A stretch of 64,000 nt of DNA, from contig NZ_FMZX01000001.1 in the NCBI RefSeq assembly GCF_900101615.1, forward strand, positions 62,001 to 126,000, read 5' to 3'. Shown one piece after another: positions 46,031 to 55,637 of this stretch; the stretch's first letter is position 1, and each line of letters starts with the position of its first letter. Below the pieces are notes generated by a model that was not told the DNA's origin, did no database searches, and was given only the letters and a program-made list of their open reading frames with translations. The stretch comes from Belnapia rosea (GTDB taxonomy: Bacteria; Pseudomonadota; Alphaproteobacteria; Acetobacterales; Acetobacteraceae). The translations under genes were made by a program, and so were the position numbers.

Positions 46031-48505
46031 ATGCTTCCCCTCGACCTCCCCGTCGCCGAGGCGCTGCCGGCGCTGACGGCCGCCCTCCGCGCCGGATCGA
46101 ACGCCCTGCTCATCGCCCCGCCCGGCGCCGGCAAGACCACGCTCGTGCCCCTTATCCTGCGCGACGAGCCCTGGGCCGGGGGCGGCAAGCTGCTGGTGCT
46201 CGAGCCGCGCCGCGTCGCCGCCCGCGCCGCCGCCCGCCGCATGGCCGAGCTGCTGGGCGAGGCCGCCCCCGGCGGCACCATCGGCCTCTCGACCCGGCTC
46301 GACCGCGCCGTATCGGCCGCGACCCGCATCGAGGTCGTGACGGAAGGCCTGCTGGTCCGCCGCCTGCAATCCGACCCCGGGCTCGAGGGCGTTGCCGGCG
46401 TGCTGTTCGACGAGGCGCATGAGCGCAACCTCGATACCGACCTGGCGCTCGCCCTCTGCCTCGACCTCCAGCGCGGCCTCCGCCCGGAGCTGCGGCTGCT
46501 GGCGATGTCGGCGACGCTCGACGGTGGTGCCTTCGCCGGGCTGATGGGCGATGCGCCCCGGATCGAGAGCCTCGGCCGCGCCTGGCCGGTCGCCGTCGAG
46601 CACCGCCCGCGCGACCTCGCCGACGCGCGCGACCTGCCGGAGGCGATGGCGGGCGCCATCCGGACGGCGCTGCGCGAGCATCCCGGCGACGTCCTCGCCT
46701 TCCTCCCCGGCTGGGGCGAGATCCGCCGCACGCAGGAACGCCTCTCCGGCGTGGATGCCGATGTGCTCCCCCTGCATGGCGAGATGCCGCCCGCCGAGCA
46801 GGACCGCGCCCTGACGCCCGGCCCCCGCCGCAAGGTCGTCCTCGCCACCTCCATCGCCGAGACCTCGCTCACCGTCCCCGGCGTCCGCATCGTCGTCGAT
46901 GGCGGCTTCCGCCGGGCGCCGCGCCTCGACCCGGCGACCGGCCTCGCCCGCCTCGTCACCATCCGCATCAGCAAGGCCGCCGCCGAGCAGCGCGCCGGCC
47001 GCGCCGGCCGCACCGCGCCGGGTGTCGCCATCCGCCTCTGGTCGGAGGCGCTGCATCGCGGCCTTGCCCCGCAGGACCGCCCGGCCATCCTGGAGGAGGA
47101 GCTCTCCGGCCTCGCCCTCGACCTCGCCGCCTGGGGCGCCGACCCGGCCGAGCTCGCCTGGCTCGACCCGCCTCCCGCCGGGGCGATGGCCGCCGCCCGC
47201 GCCCTGCTCCGCGACCTCGACGCGCTGGATGGCGAGGGCCGCATCACCCCGACCGGCCGCCGCATGGCACGCCTCGGCACCCATCCCCGCCTCGCCCGGA
47301 TGCTGGCTGCCGCCGAGGGGGAGGGGGAGGGGGCGCTCGCCGCCGACCTCGCCGCGCTGCTGGAGGAGCGCGACCCGATCCGTGGCAAGGAGGTGCCGAG
47401 CGACATCACCCTGCGCCTCGACCTGCTGCATGGCGCCGACCACCCGAATGCCGATCGCGCGACCATCCACCGCATCCGCCGCGCCGGGGCGCTGCATCGC
47501 CGCCGCCTCGGCCTGCATGGCAGCGCGCTGCCCGAGGGCGATCCGGGTGCGCTGCTCGCCGCCGGCTTCCCCGACCGCATCGCCGCCATGCGCGGCGTCA
47601 TGGCCGGCGCCTTCCGCCTCGCCTCGGGCCAGGGTGCCCGCCTGGCCTCGACCGACCCCCTGGCGAAATCCCCGCTGCTCGCGGTCGCCGACCTGGAATT
47701 GCAGGGCACCGAGGCCCGCATCCGCATGGCCGCCCCGCTCGACCGCGCGGTGCTGGAGGGGCGCTTCCCCGACCGCTTCCGTCGCGAGGAGGGGGCGGCC
47801 TTCGATGCCCGCGCCGGCGCCGTCCTCGCCCGCCGCCGCCTTCGCTTCGGCCCGCTGGTGCTGGAGGAGCAGCCGCTGCCCAACCCGGACCCCGCGCTCG
47901 TCGCCGCCGCCCTGGCCGGGGCGGTGGCGGAGCGTGGTCTGCGCGACCTGCCCTGGAGCCCGGCCGCCCGCCAGCTCCAGGCCCGGCTGCGCTGGATGCG
48001 CGCGGTCGAGGGCGATGCCTGGCCCGACCTCTCCGACGCGGCCCTCGCCGCCACCGTGCAGGACTGGCTGGCACCCTATCTCCAGGGCCGCTCCCGCCTC
48101 GCCGACCTCGCCGGGCTGAACCTGCCCGACATGCTGCTGGCGGGCCTGCCCTGGGAGCGCCGCCAGCGCCTCGATGCCGCGCTGCCCGCGCGGCTGCCGC
48201 TGCCCGCCGGCCGCAGCGCCGCCATCGACTATACCGGCGAGACCCCGACGCTCGAGGCCCGTCCGCAATACCTCTACGGCCTGACCGGGCTGCCGCCGCT
48301 CGCCGAAGGCCGCGTCCCCCTCCAGGTCGCGCTGCTCTCGCCCGCCGGCCGCCCCATCGCCGTCACCGGCGACCTCGCCGGCTTCTGGCGCGGCGGCTGG
48401 CTGGAGGTACGGAAGGAGATGCGTGGCCGCTACCCGAAGCATAACTGGCCCGAGGATCCGGCCGGCGCCGCGGCCGACCCACCGCGCCCCGGACGCGGCG
48501 GATAG
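46031..48505 (+). CDS. hrpB: ATP-dependent helicase HrpB
   Basis: An 824-aa DEAH-box helicase of unknown physiological role in most bacteria. Walker A is APPGAGKTTLVPL and motif II is FDEAHERNLDTDL. SATLDGG (motif III), TSIAETSLTVPGV (motif V) and QRAGRAGRTAPG (motif VI) follow. The HrpB-specific C-terminal domain contains PPLAEGRVPLQVALLSPAGR and KEMRGRYPKHNWPEDP. Length matches the family (about 820). The ATG at 46031 is the first start before the conserved LPVAEALPAL strand. It stands alone. Confidence 0.95.
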   Translation: MLPLDLPVAEALPALTAALRAGSNALLIAPPGAGKTTLVPLILRDEPWAGGGKLLVLEPRRVAARAAARRMAELLGEAAPGGTIGLSTRLDRAVSAATRIEVVTEGLLVRRLQSDPGLEGVAGVLFDEAHERNLDTDLALALCLDLQRGLRPELRLLAMSATLDGGAFAGLMGDAPRIESLGRAWPVAVEHRPRDLADARDLPEAMAGAIRTALREHPGDVLAFLPGWGEIRRTQERLSGVDADVLPLHGEMPPAEQDRALTPGPRRKVVLATSIAETSLTVPGVRIVVDGGFRRAPRLDPATGLARLVTIRISKAAAEQRAGRAGRTAPGVAIRLWSEALHRGLAPQDRPAILEEELSGLALDLAAWGADPAELAWLDPPPAGAMAAARALLRDLDALDGEGRITPTGRRMARLGTHPRLARMLAAAEGEGEGALAADLAALLEERDPIRGKEVPSDITLRLDLLHGADHPNADRATIHRIRRAGALHRRRLGLHGSALPEGDPGALLAAGFPDRIAAMRGVMAGAFRLASGQGARLASTDPLAKSPLLAVADLELQGTEARIRMAAPLDRAVLEGRFPDRFRREEGAAFDARAGAVLARRRLRFGPLVLEEQPLPNPDPALVAAALAGAVAERGLRDLPWSPAARQLQARLRWMRAVEGDAWPDLSDAALAATVQDWLAPYLQGRSRLADLAGLNLPDMLLAGLPWERRQRLDAALPARLPLPAGRSAAIDYTGETPTLEARPQYLYGLTGLPPLAEGRVPLQVALLSPAGRPIAVTGDLAGFWRGGWLEVRKEMRGRYPKHNWPEDPAGAAADPPRPGRGG

Positions 48506-48602
48506 CCGCCGCCTTGCCGCCGGAGGTTGAAGGATCGCATCCATCTTCCCAGAATCGGGGCTGCACCGAGTCCTGCCCCATCCCCCAAGGATTTCGCCCC
48601 CG

Positions 48603-49679
<1,077 letters not shown>

Positions 49680-49741
49680 AGGCCCGCCGGCTGCGGGACA
49701 TTGCCTAGCTTGTTGTTTAAGCGGGCAAATGATGTTGCTCG

Positions 49742-49747
49742 TATAAT
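49742..49747 (+). promoter_or_regulatory. TATAAT -10 element ahead of the OmpR-type regulator
   Basis: A perfect TATAAT in the AT-rich 123-nt gap, 56 nt before the ATG at 49803. No good -35 lies at 16-18 nt; TTGTTT is 23 nt upstream. The weak -35 suggests that an activator may be needed. Confidence 0.45.
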
Positions 49748-49802
49748 GTAAACCGGGCCGGGTCTGGTCTAAGCTCCGGCTCCCACAAGGACACCCGCCG
49801 CC

Positions 49803-50483
49803 ATGCGCATTCTGCTGGTCGAGGACGATGCCGAGGTCGCCCGCTTCGTGAAGAAGGGGCTGCAGGAGGCCGGCCACACCGTCGAGCACGCAACCAATGG
49901 CCGTGACGGGCTCTTCCTCGCCGCCTCGGAGCAGTTCGACATGCTGGTGCTGGACCGCATGCTGCCCGGCGGCGTCGACGGCGTCCGGCTGGTCGAGACG
50001 CTGCGCAGCCAGGGCAACCGCACGCCGGTCCTCTTCCTCTCCGCCCTCTCGGCGGTGGATGAGCGGGTGAAGGGCCTCAAGGCCGGCGGCGACGACTACC
50101 TGACCAAGCCCTTCGCCTTCGCCGAGCTGCTGGCCCGCGTCGAGGCGCTTGGCCGCCGCCCCTCGGTCGATGCCCCGGCCACCAAGCTGCGCGTCGCCGA
50201 TCTGGAACTCGACCTGCTGTCCCGCACCGTGACCCGGGCCAGCAAGCGCATCGACGTGCAGCCGCGCGAATTCCGCCTGCTCGAGCATCTGATGCGCCAT
50301 GCCGGGCAGGTGGTGACCCGCACCATGCTGCTCGAGAAGGTCTGGGACTACCATTTCGATCCGCAGACCAACGTCATCGACGTGCATGTCAGCCGCCTGC
50401 GCCAGAAGCTCGACAAGGGCTTCGACAAGCCGCTGATCCATACCGTGCGCAATGCCGGCTATATGATCCGGGCCGAGCCCTGA
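49803..50483 (+). CDS. OmpR/PhoB-type response regulator
   Basis: A 226-aa regulator with a receiver domain (acidic pair Asp8/Asp9, phospho-acceptor Asp51 in LVLDRMLPGG, Lys in YLTKPFAF). A winged-helix DNA-binding domain follows (QPREFRLLEHLMRHAGQVVT, VIDVHVSRLRQKLDK, IHTVRNAGYMIR). The subclass resembles heavy-metal/QseB-like regulators. The kinase gene follows immediately, and its reading frame probably begins within the last codons of this gene. Confidence 0.94.
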   Translation: MRILLVEDDAEVARFVKKGLQEAGHTVEHATNGRDGLFLAASEQFDMLVLDRMLPGGVDGVRLVETLRSQGNRTPVLFLSALSAVDERVKGLKAGGDDYLTKPFAFAELLARVEALGRRPSVDAPATKLRVADLELDLLSRTVTRASKRIDVQPREFRLLEHLMRHAGQVVTRTMLLEKVWDYHFDPQTNVIDVHVSRLRQKLDKGFDKPLIHTVRNAGYMIRAEP

Positions 50484-50593
50484 GCCAAACCAGTTTCCGT
50501 CGCGGCGATCAGGCGCTGGCCCCCGGCCTCGCCCTCGGCCCGCCGCGCCTGCTGCGCAGCGCCGGCTTCCGCTTCGCCCTGCTCTTCGCGGCG

Positions 50594-51910
50594 ATGTTCG
50601 CCTCCGCCGCCATCGCCCTCGTCGCCGTGCTGTGGTGGGCGACCGCCGGCGCGCTCGACCGGCAGACCGATGCCGCCATCCGCGCCGATGCCATCGCGCT
50701 GGCCGAACGCTGGCGGGAGGCCGGCGCCACCGGCCTTGCCGAGGCGATCGAGGAGCGCCTCGCCGTCGATGTCGAGAACGAGTCGCTCTACCTGCTGCTG
50801 GAGGCGGAAGGCACCCGGCGCCTCGCCGGCAATCTCGACCGCTGGCCGAATGCCCCGGCGGCCGAGGGCGCCTGGTTCCGCACCCGCGTGCTGCATGACG
50901 GCGTCGCGGCGGAGGCCCGGCTGCACCGGCTCGACCTGCCCGGCCTCCGCCTCATCGTCGGCCGCGACGAGTCGGAGCGGGAGCAGCTGCGCCGGCTGCT
51001 GACCGAGGGCGTGCTCTGGGCCTCCGGCGCGGTCGTGCTCTTCGCACTCCTCGGCGCCTGGATGCTGCGCCATGCGCTGCAGACGCGGATGCGGCCTGTC
51101 TTCGCCACCACCGCGGCCATCGCCGGCGGCGACCTCGCCTCGCGCATCGCCCTCTCGGGCCGCGGCGACGAGTTCGACCGGCTCGCCCAGACGCTCAACG
51201 GCATGCTGGAGCGCATCGTCACCCTGATGGAGGGCGTGCGCGGCGTCTCCGACGCCATCGCGCATGACCTCCGCACGCCCATCGCCCGCGCCCGCGCCAA
51301 GCTGGAGGACGCCCTCTCCGATGTGCCGGACGAGGCCGCGCTGCGTGCCGCGGTGGAGCAAGGCATCGCCGATCTCGACGGCATCAGCCGCATTTTCCAG
51401 GCCCTGCTGCGCATCGCCGAGGCCGAGGCCGGCGCCCGCCGCGCCGCCTTCGCCCCGCTTGACCTCGTCCCCGTCCTCGCCGATGCCGCCGAGATCTACG
51501 AGGTGGCGGCCGAGGCGCGCGGCCAGCACTTCGCCACCGACCTGCCGGAGCGGCTGGAGCTGGTCGGCGACCGCGACCTGCTGCTGCAGGCCATCGCCAA
51601 CCTGCTCGACAACGCCATCAAATTCACTCCCCCCGGCGGCACCGTGACCCTCGCGGCCCGCCTGCTGCCGGCCGCGATCGAGGTCGCGGTGGCGGATGAC
51701 GGGCCCGGCCTTGTGCCCGAGGACCGCGCCCATGCCGGAGAGCGCTTCTTCCGTGCCGACAAGGCCCGCGCCACCCCTGGCTCCGGCCTCGGCCTCTCGC
51801 TGGTGCAGGCAGTGGTGAATCTGCATGCGGGCGAGCTGCGGCTGGAGGATGCCACGCCGGACCGCACCCCGCCCGGCCTCCGCGTCGTGCTGCGCCTGCC
51901 GAAGCCGTGA
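50594..51910 (+). CDS. Sensor histidine kinase of the OmpR-type system (start uncertain)
   Basis: A 438-aa kinase from the first ATG in frame. It has a first membrane helix at the very N-terminus, a short periplasmic region of about 130 residues, a second helix (GVLWASGAVVLFALLGAWML) and HAMP. The phospho-acceptor His lies in AIAHDLRTPIARA, and the ATPase boxes are NLLDNAIKF, DDGPGL and GSGLGLSLVQAVV. The ATG cuts the first helix short. The open frame continues upstream to the regulator gene and encodes FRFALLFAAM ahead of it, so translation more likely begins at a non-ATG codon such as the CTG at 50480. The 3' end overlaps the next small gene by 4 nt if that starts at GTG 51907. Confidence 0.9.
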   Translation: MFASAAIALVAVLWWATAGALDRQTDAAIRADAIALAERWREAGATGLAEAIEERLAVDVENESLYLLLEAEGTRRLAGNLDRWPNAPAAEGAWFRTRVLHDGVAAEARLHRLDLPGLRLIVGRDESEREQLRRLLTEGVLWASGAVVLFALLGAWMLRHALQTRMRPVFATTAAIAGGDLASRIALSGRGDEFDRLAQTLNGMLERIVTLMEGVRGVSDAIAHDLRTPIARARAKLEDALSDVPDEAALRAAVEQGIADLDGISRIFQALLRIAEAEAGARRAAFAPLDLVPVLADAAEIYEVAAEARGQHFATDLPERLELVGDRDLLLQAIANLLDNAIKFTPPGGTVTLAARLLPAAIEVAVADDGPGLVPEDRAHAGERFFRADKARATPGSGLGLSLVQAVVNLHAGELRLEDATPDRTPPGLRVVLRLPKP

Positions 51911-51915
51911 CTGCC

Positions 51916-52239
51916 ATGACCGAAGCGTCATCCTCTGCCCATCGCCCGATGAGGCGCGGCGCCGCATTCTGGTCGTCGATGAATACCGTCCTCACGCCGC
52001 CCGCGCTGCTGATGGTCCTGGCGATGTCCGCCGCGGCGGAGCCGGGGCCGCGGGTGACGACCGACACGCTGGAGTATTGCGGCAGCCTCGCCGCCCGGCT
52101 CGCCGGCATGCCGGCCGCGACGCAGGAGCCTTCGCGCTCGCTGGCGGCGGAGGGCATGCGGCTCTGCGGCAACGGCCATCTCCGCACCGGCATCGCCAAG
52201 CTGCGCCGCGCCGTCCGCGCCGCGCAGGCAGGCTCCTGA
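51916..52239 (+). CDS. Small putatively exported protein (about 85-110 aa)
   Basis: An unknown small protein downstream of the kinase. The frame opens with a GTG overlapping the kinase stop (GTGA), has an ATG at 51916, and has a further ATG at 51979 that would begin a compact signal peptide, MNTVLTPPALLMVLAMSAAA. The mature part has two Cys residues (EYCGSLAAR, MRLCGNGHL) about 31 apart and a basic helical C-terminus (IAKLRRAVRAAQA). An exported helical protein with a possible disulfide is inferred. Its position in the operon suggests an accessory or target of the two-component system. Confidence 0.7.
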   Translation: MTEASSSAHRPMRRGAAFWSSMNTVLTPPALLMVLAMSAAAEPGPRVTTDTLEYCGSLAARLAGMPAATQEPSRSLAAEGMRLCGNGHLRTGIAKLRRAVRAAQAGS

Positions 52240-52298
52240 TCCACCCTCCCCAGCGCAACCCGTTCCGCTAACCTCTCCGCCATGGCGGAGGGGCAGGG

Positions 52299-54218
52299 AT
52301 GAGGCAGGCCAATGCGGCGGGGCTGCGGCGCGAATTGCGCGGCTTCCTCGCGGCCGAGATCGCCGCGGGCGGCTTCGACCCCGCGGCGGGAAGCTGGGCG
52401 GCACCGGACCCCGGCTTCGCCGCACGCCTCGGCGCCCGCGGCTATATCGGCACCTGCTGGCCCCGCGCCCTGGGCGGCCAGGGCGGCAGCGCGGCCGACC
52501 GCCACATCATCGCCGAGGAATTGCTGGCCCATGGCGCCCCGCTGCGCGCCCATTGGGTGGCGGAATGGCTGGTGGGGCCCCTGCTGCTCGCCGCCGGCAC
52601 GCCCGGCCAGCAGGCCGAGCTGCTCCCCCGCCTCGCCACGGGCCGGCTTTCCGCCTGCATCGGCCTGACCGAGGCGGCGCTGCCCGGCGACGCGACCCTC
52701 CGCTGCCGCGCGCGCCCCGCGCCGGGCGGCTGGCGCCTCACCGGCCGCTGCCACGTCATCGGTGAAGCCGGGGGGCGGATGCTGCTGCTCGCCCGCACCG
52801 GCGATGGCGAGGGGCCCGGCCTAAGCCTCTTCCTGCTCGACCTCGCGCTGCCCGGCCTCGTGCCGCAGGGCGCCGGGCGCCTCGCCCTCGAGGAGGTTTT
52901 CCTCGCCGAGGACCGCCTGCTCGGCCCGGCCGAGGAAGGGCTGGCCCTCTGGGCGGAAGCCGCCGCCGTCGCCCGCGCTGCGCCGGATGGCTGGCTGCGC
53001 CACCTCCCGCTGCTCGCCGCCCTCGCCGGGGCCGACGCCCCGCCCGAGGCGGACCCGGTGCTCGGCCGCCTGGTCGCCGCCTGCGCCACCCTCCATTCCA
53101 TGGGGCTGTCACGCGCCGGCCGCCCGTCGCGCCGCCTCGCCACCCTGGCGGCGCTGGAGGCCGAGGCACCCCTGGCCGCCCTCCGCCGCCTGCTGCCCGA
53201 GGAGGCGCGCCCCCGCCTCGCCGAGCCGCCGCCGCTGATCCCGCTGCCCGCGCTGCGGCGCCCCGCCCAGGCTGTGCGGCCAGCGATGCGGCCCCCGGGA
53301 CGTCTGGTGGCGGAGACGGTCCGGCTGCTGGCCGGGACCGGCACGGCGCCCGGCTTCGACCTCGACTGCTGGACGGCGCTGGAGGAGGGGCCGGTGCTGC
53401 GCGCCGCCCTGCCGCCCGAGCTGGATGGCGAGGGGCTGGGGCTGCCCGGCCTGCTCGCCATCGTCGAGGCGGCCGGCGCCGCGGCCGCGCCCCTGCCGGT
53501 GGCCGAGACGCTGCTCGGCCATCATGCGCTCGCCCGGGCCGGCCTCGCCCCGCCGCTCGGCCCGCTGACGATCGGCCCGGTGACGGAGGGCGAGGCGCCG
53601 CGCCTCCTGGGCGGCCTGCTTACCGGGCAGCTCCGTCGCCTGCCCTGGGCGCGCCATGCGGGCGCCGCCGTGCTGGTCCTGGAGGACGGGGAGGGGCCGC
53701 GCACCATCCTCGCCGGGCGCCCCGCCATCGGCACCACGGGGACCAATGGCGCCGGCGAGCCGCGCGACCTGGTGCTGCTGGAGGAGATGCCGGTGCTTGC
53801 CGCCGGCCCGCCCGGTCAGGGGCTGACGCCCGCCGGGCTGCGCGACCTCGGCGCCCTGTTCCGCGCCGCCGCCATGCTGGGCGCGATCGGCGTCCTGGCC
53901 CGCGGCGCGGCCTCCCGCGCCCTTGCCGCCATGGCCCGCCATGCGGTGCGGCGGGCGGCCCGCGACCCCGGCCGCTTCGCCATCGCCTGCGCCCGGCTGC
54001 GCGTCGCCGCCGCGGCCGAGGCCTGCCTCGCCGCACCGGGGCGTGACCCGGCCCTGGCCCGCCGCCTCGCCGCCTGGGGCGGCGAATTCGGCACCGAATC
54101 GGCCACCGCCACCTGGCTTGGCGGCGAGGCCCGCCGTGCCGGCGCCGCCGGGCTGTGGCCGCTCATCGTCGATCGGGGCAGGATGCCGGGCGAGACGGAG
54201 GACACGGCGCATGAGTGA
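52299..54218 (+). CDS. Double acyl-CoA dehydrogenase-like protein, apparently degenerate
   Basis: A 639-aa protein made of two acyl-CoA dehydrogenase-like halves. Half 1 (about 1-310) has a recognisable N-terminal helical part (YIGTCWPRALGGQGGS) and the start of the beta domain (ACIGLTEAALPG). Half 2 (about 325-630) begins with ALPPELDGEGLGLPGLLAIV and continues through a shortened beta domain. Its C-terminal helices lack the usual FGRxIxxFQ flavin motif (here DPGRFAIACARL). Normal single dehydrogenases are about 380 aa, so both halves are reduced. It may act as a heteromeric partner or scaffold rather than a standard flavoenzyme. It overlaps the enoyl-CoA hydratase gene by 8 nt. Confidence 0.8.
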   Translation: MRQANAAGLRRELRGFLAAEIAAGGFDPAAGSWAAPDPGFAARLGARGYIGTCWPRALGGQGGSAADRHIIAEELLAHGAPLRAHWVAEWLVGPLLLAAGTPGQQAELLPRLATGRLSACIGLTEAALPGDATLRCRARPAPGGWRLTGRCHVIGEAGGRMLLLARTGDGEGPGLSLFLLDLALPGLVPQGAGRLALEEVFLAEDRLLGPAEEGLALWAEAAAVARAAPDGWLRHLPLLAALAGADAPPEADPVLGRLVAACATLHSMGLSRAGRPSRRLATLAALEAEAPLAALRRLLPEEARPRLAEPPPLIPLPALRRPAQAVRPAMRPPGRLVAETVRLLAGTGTAPGFDLDCWTALEEGPVLRAALPPELDGEGLGLPGLLAIVEAAGAAAAPLPVAETLLGHHALARAGLAPPLGPLTIGPVTEGEAPRLLGGLLTGQLRRLPWARHAGAAVLVLEDGEGPRTILAGRPAIGTTGTNGAGEPRDLVLLEEMPVLAAGPPGQGLTPAGLRDLGALFRAAAMLGAIGVLARGAASRALAAMARHAVRRAARDPGRFAIACARLRVAAAAEACLAAPGRDPALARRLAAWGGEFGTESATATWLGGEARRAGAAGLWPLIVDRGRMPGETEDTAHE

Positions 54219-55002
54219 ATTGCTCTTCGAGACCCAGGGCGGCATCGCGACCATCACCCTGAACCGCCCGGACAGCGGCAATGCCTTCACCACCGAGATG
54301 CTGTCGCTCTGGGAGGCGGCGCTGCGCGAATGCATCCACGATGACGCCATCCGCTGCGTGGTGCTGACCGGCGCCGGCCGCATCTTCTGCTCCGGTGGCG
54401 ACGTGAAGCGCATGGCGGCCAATGCGGCCGGCGGCCAGCAGCCCTGGGACCGCGCCAAATACCTCACCGACCATGTCCACCGCATCCCGCTGACGCTGAT
54501 GGAGCTCGACAAGCCCTATATCGTCGCGGTGAACGGCGCCGCGACCGGGGCGGGGATGGACATGGCGCTGATGGGCGACCTGCGCTTCGCCGCCGAGAGC
54601 GCCCGCTTCGCCGAGACCTACATCAAGGTTGGCTTCGTCGCCGGCGATGGCGGCGCCTGGCTGCTGCCGCGGCTGGTCGGCATGCCGAAGGCGCTCGAGA
54701 TGCTCTGGCTCGGCGATTTCGTCGGCGCCACGGAGGCCGAGCGCATCGGCCTGATCAACAAGGCGGTGCCGGACGACCAGCTCATGGCGCACACCTATTC
54801 GGTCGCCGAGCGGCTCGCGTCCGGCCCCACGGTCGGCATCCGGCTGATGAAGCGCATGGTGCAGCAGGGCCAGACCAGCGGCTTCCGCGAGGCGCTCTCC
54901 TTCGCCGCGAGCTGCGTCGGCGTGGTCAGCGCCACCGAGGACCACCGGGAAGCGACCGCCGCCTTCGCTGAGAAACGCAAGCCCGTCTTCCGGGGCCGGT
55001 AG
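54211..55002 (+). CDS. Enoyl-CoA hydratase/isomerase family protein
   Basis: A 263-aa crotonase-fold enzyme. ITLNRPDSGNAFTTEM starts the fold. The oxyanion-hole segments are FCSGGDVKRMAA and NGAATGAGMDMALMGDLRFA, and the acid-containing KVGFVAGDGGAWLLPRLVG follows. It is expected to hydrate or isomerise an enoyl-CoA, but the substrate is open. The ATG lies 8 nt inside the end of the acyl-CoA-dehydrogenase-like gene, so the two are translationally coupled and probably act on the same acyl-CoA route. Confidence 0.93.
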   Translation: MSELLFETQGGIATITLNRPDSGNAFTTEMLSLWEAALRECIHDDAIRCVVLTGAGRIFCSGGDVKRMAANAAGGQQPWDRAKYLTDHVHRIPLTLMELDKPYIVAVNGAATGAGMDMALMGDLRFAAESARFAETYIKVGFVAGDGGAWLLPRLVGMPKALEMLWLGDFVGATEAERIGLINKAVPDDQLMAHTYSVAERLASGPTVGIRLMKRMVQQGQTSGFREALSFAASCVGVVSATEDHREATAAFAEKRKPVFRGR

Positions 55003-55035
55003 AGCGAGACGGGAGCAAGCACCACGGCGAAGCCG

Positions 55036-55060
55036 CTTCCCCGAGCCGATGCGGGGGAAG
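55036..55060. terminator. Hairpin between convergent hydratase and XRE genes
   Basis: Arms CTTCCCC (55036-55042) and GGGGAAG (55054-55060) pair around an 11-nt loop in the 63-nt gap between the two stop codons. A shared terminator is likely, though the following sequence has only a short T/C stretch. Confidence 0.5.
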
Positions 55061-55065
55061 TTGCC

Positions 55066-55494
55066 CTATACGGCAGCCGGGCGTTCGCGCCGCTGCCGGT
55101 CGGCGATGGCGAGCGCCCGCGCCGTCTCGATCAGGGCCTGGCGCACGCCGGGGTCGGAGATGGCGGTGAAGGCCTGCACCAGGCTCATCACCCCATCCCC
55201 CGCGAAGAACGTCAGCGCGTGGCGCCCGGCATCGCCCAGCAGCTCCTCGACCGAGACGCCGCAGAGCGCCGCCCAGACCGGCAGCCGGTCGGCGCAGAGC
55301 CGGTTCTGCCCGCGCTCGTATTTCAGCACCTGCTGCGGGCTGACGCCGAGCGCCAGGCCCATCTGCGCCAGCGTGACGCCGGCCTCCACCCGGGCCTGCT
55401 TCAGCCGCAGGTGGATGGGCTCGACCAGCACAGCATTCGCCGGAAGGGTCCCGAGCGGCAGGGGCGAGGGCGGCATGGCGGCGGTTCGCGGCAT
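55066..55494 (-). CDS. XRE-family helix-turn-helix regulator
   Basis: A 142-aa DNA-binding protein with a Cro/C1-type domain (RLKQARVEAGVTLAQMGLAL, VSPQQVLKYERGQNR, LPVWAALCGVSVEELLG). The C-terminal part is helical (DPGVRQALIETARALAIADR) and contains no known ligand domain. Similar short regulators with this tail are frequent in Acetobacteraceae and Rhodospirillales. The ATG at 55494 was chosen; a longer frame starting at 55587 would begin inside an AT-rich, promoter-like region. Targets are unknown. Confidence 0.88.
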   Translation of the reverse strand: MPRTAAMPPSPLPLGTLPANAVLVEPIHLRLKQARVEAGVTLAQMGLALGVSPQQVLKYERGQNRLCADRLPVWAALCGVSVEELLGDAGRHALTFFAGDGVMSLVQAFTAISDPGVRQALIETARALAIADRQRRERPAAV

Positions 55495-55637
55495 TGTTCT
55501 CAGGCTACCGTCAGTGTCGGGCAGATCGTAATGTTTCCATCGCAGGTTGTATAGACGCTTGATTTCGATAACGAACCATAATGGCATGATAATGTCGCCA
55601 AAATCCGGGCGCGAGGGCCGAACTGCCGCGGTTTTTT

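Noticed and set aside
51825-52271. A frame reading RRRILVVDEYRPH, resembling a response-regulator N-terminus
   Set aside because: Only one short stretch fits, there is no phospho-acceptor Asp region or Lys, and the frame overlaps the end of the kinase gene and the small exported protein. Judged coincidence.
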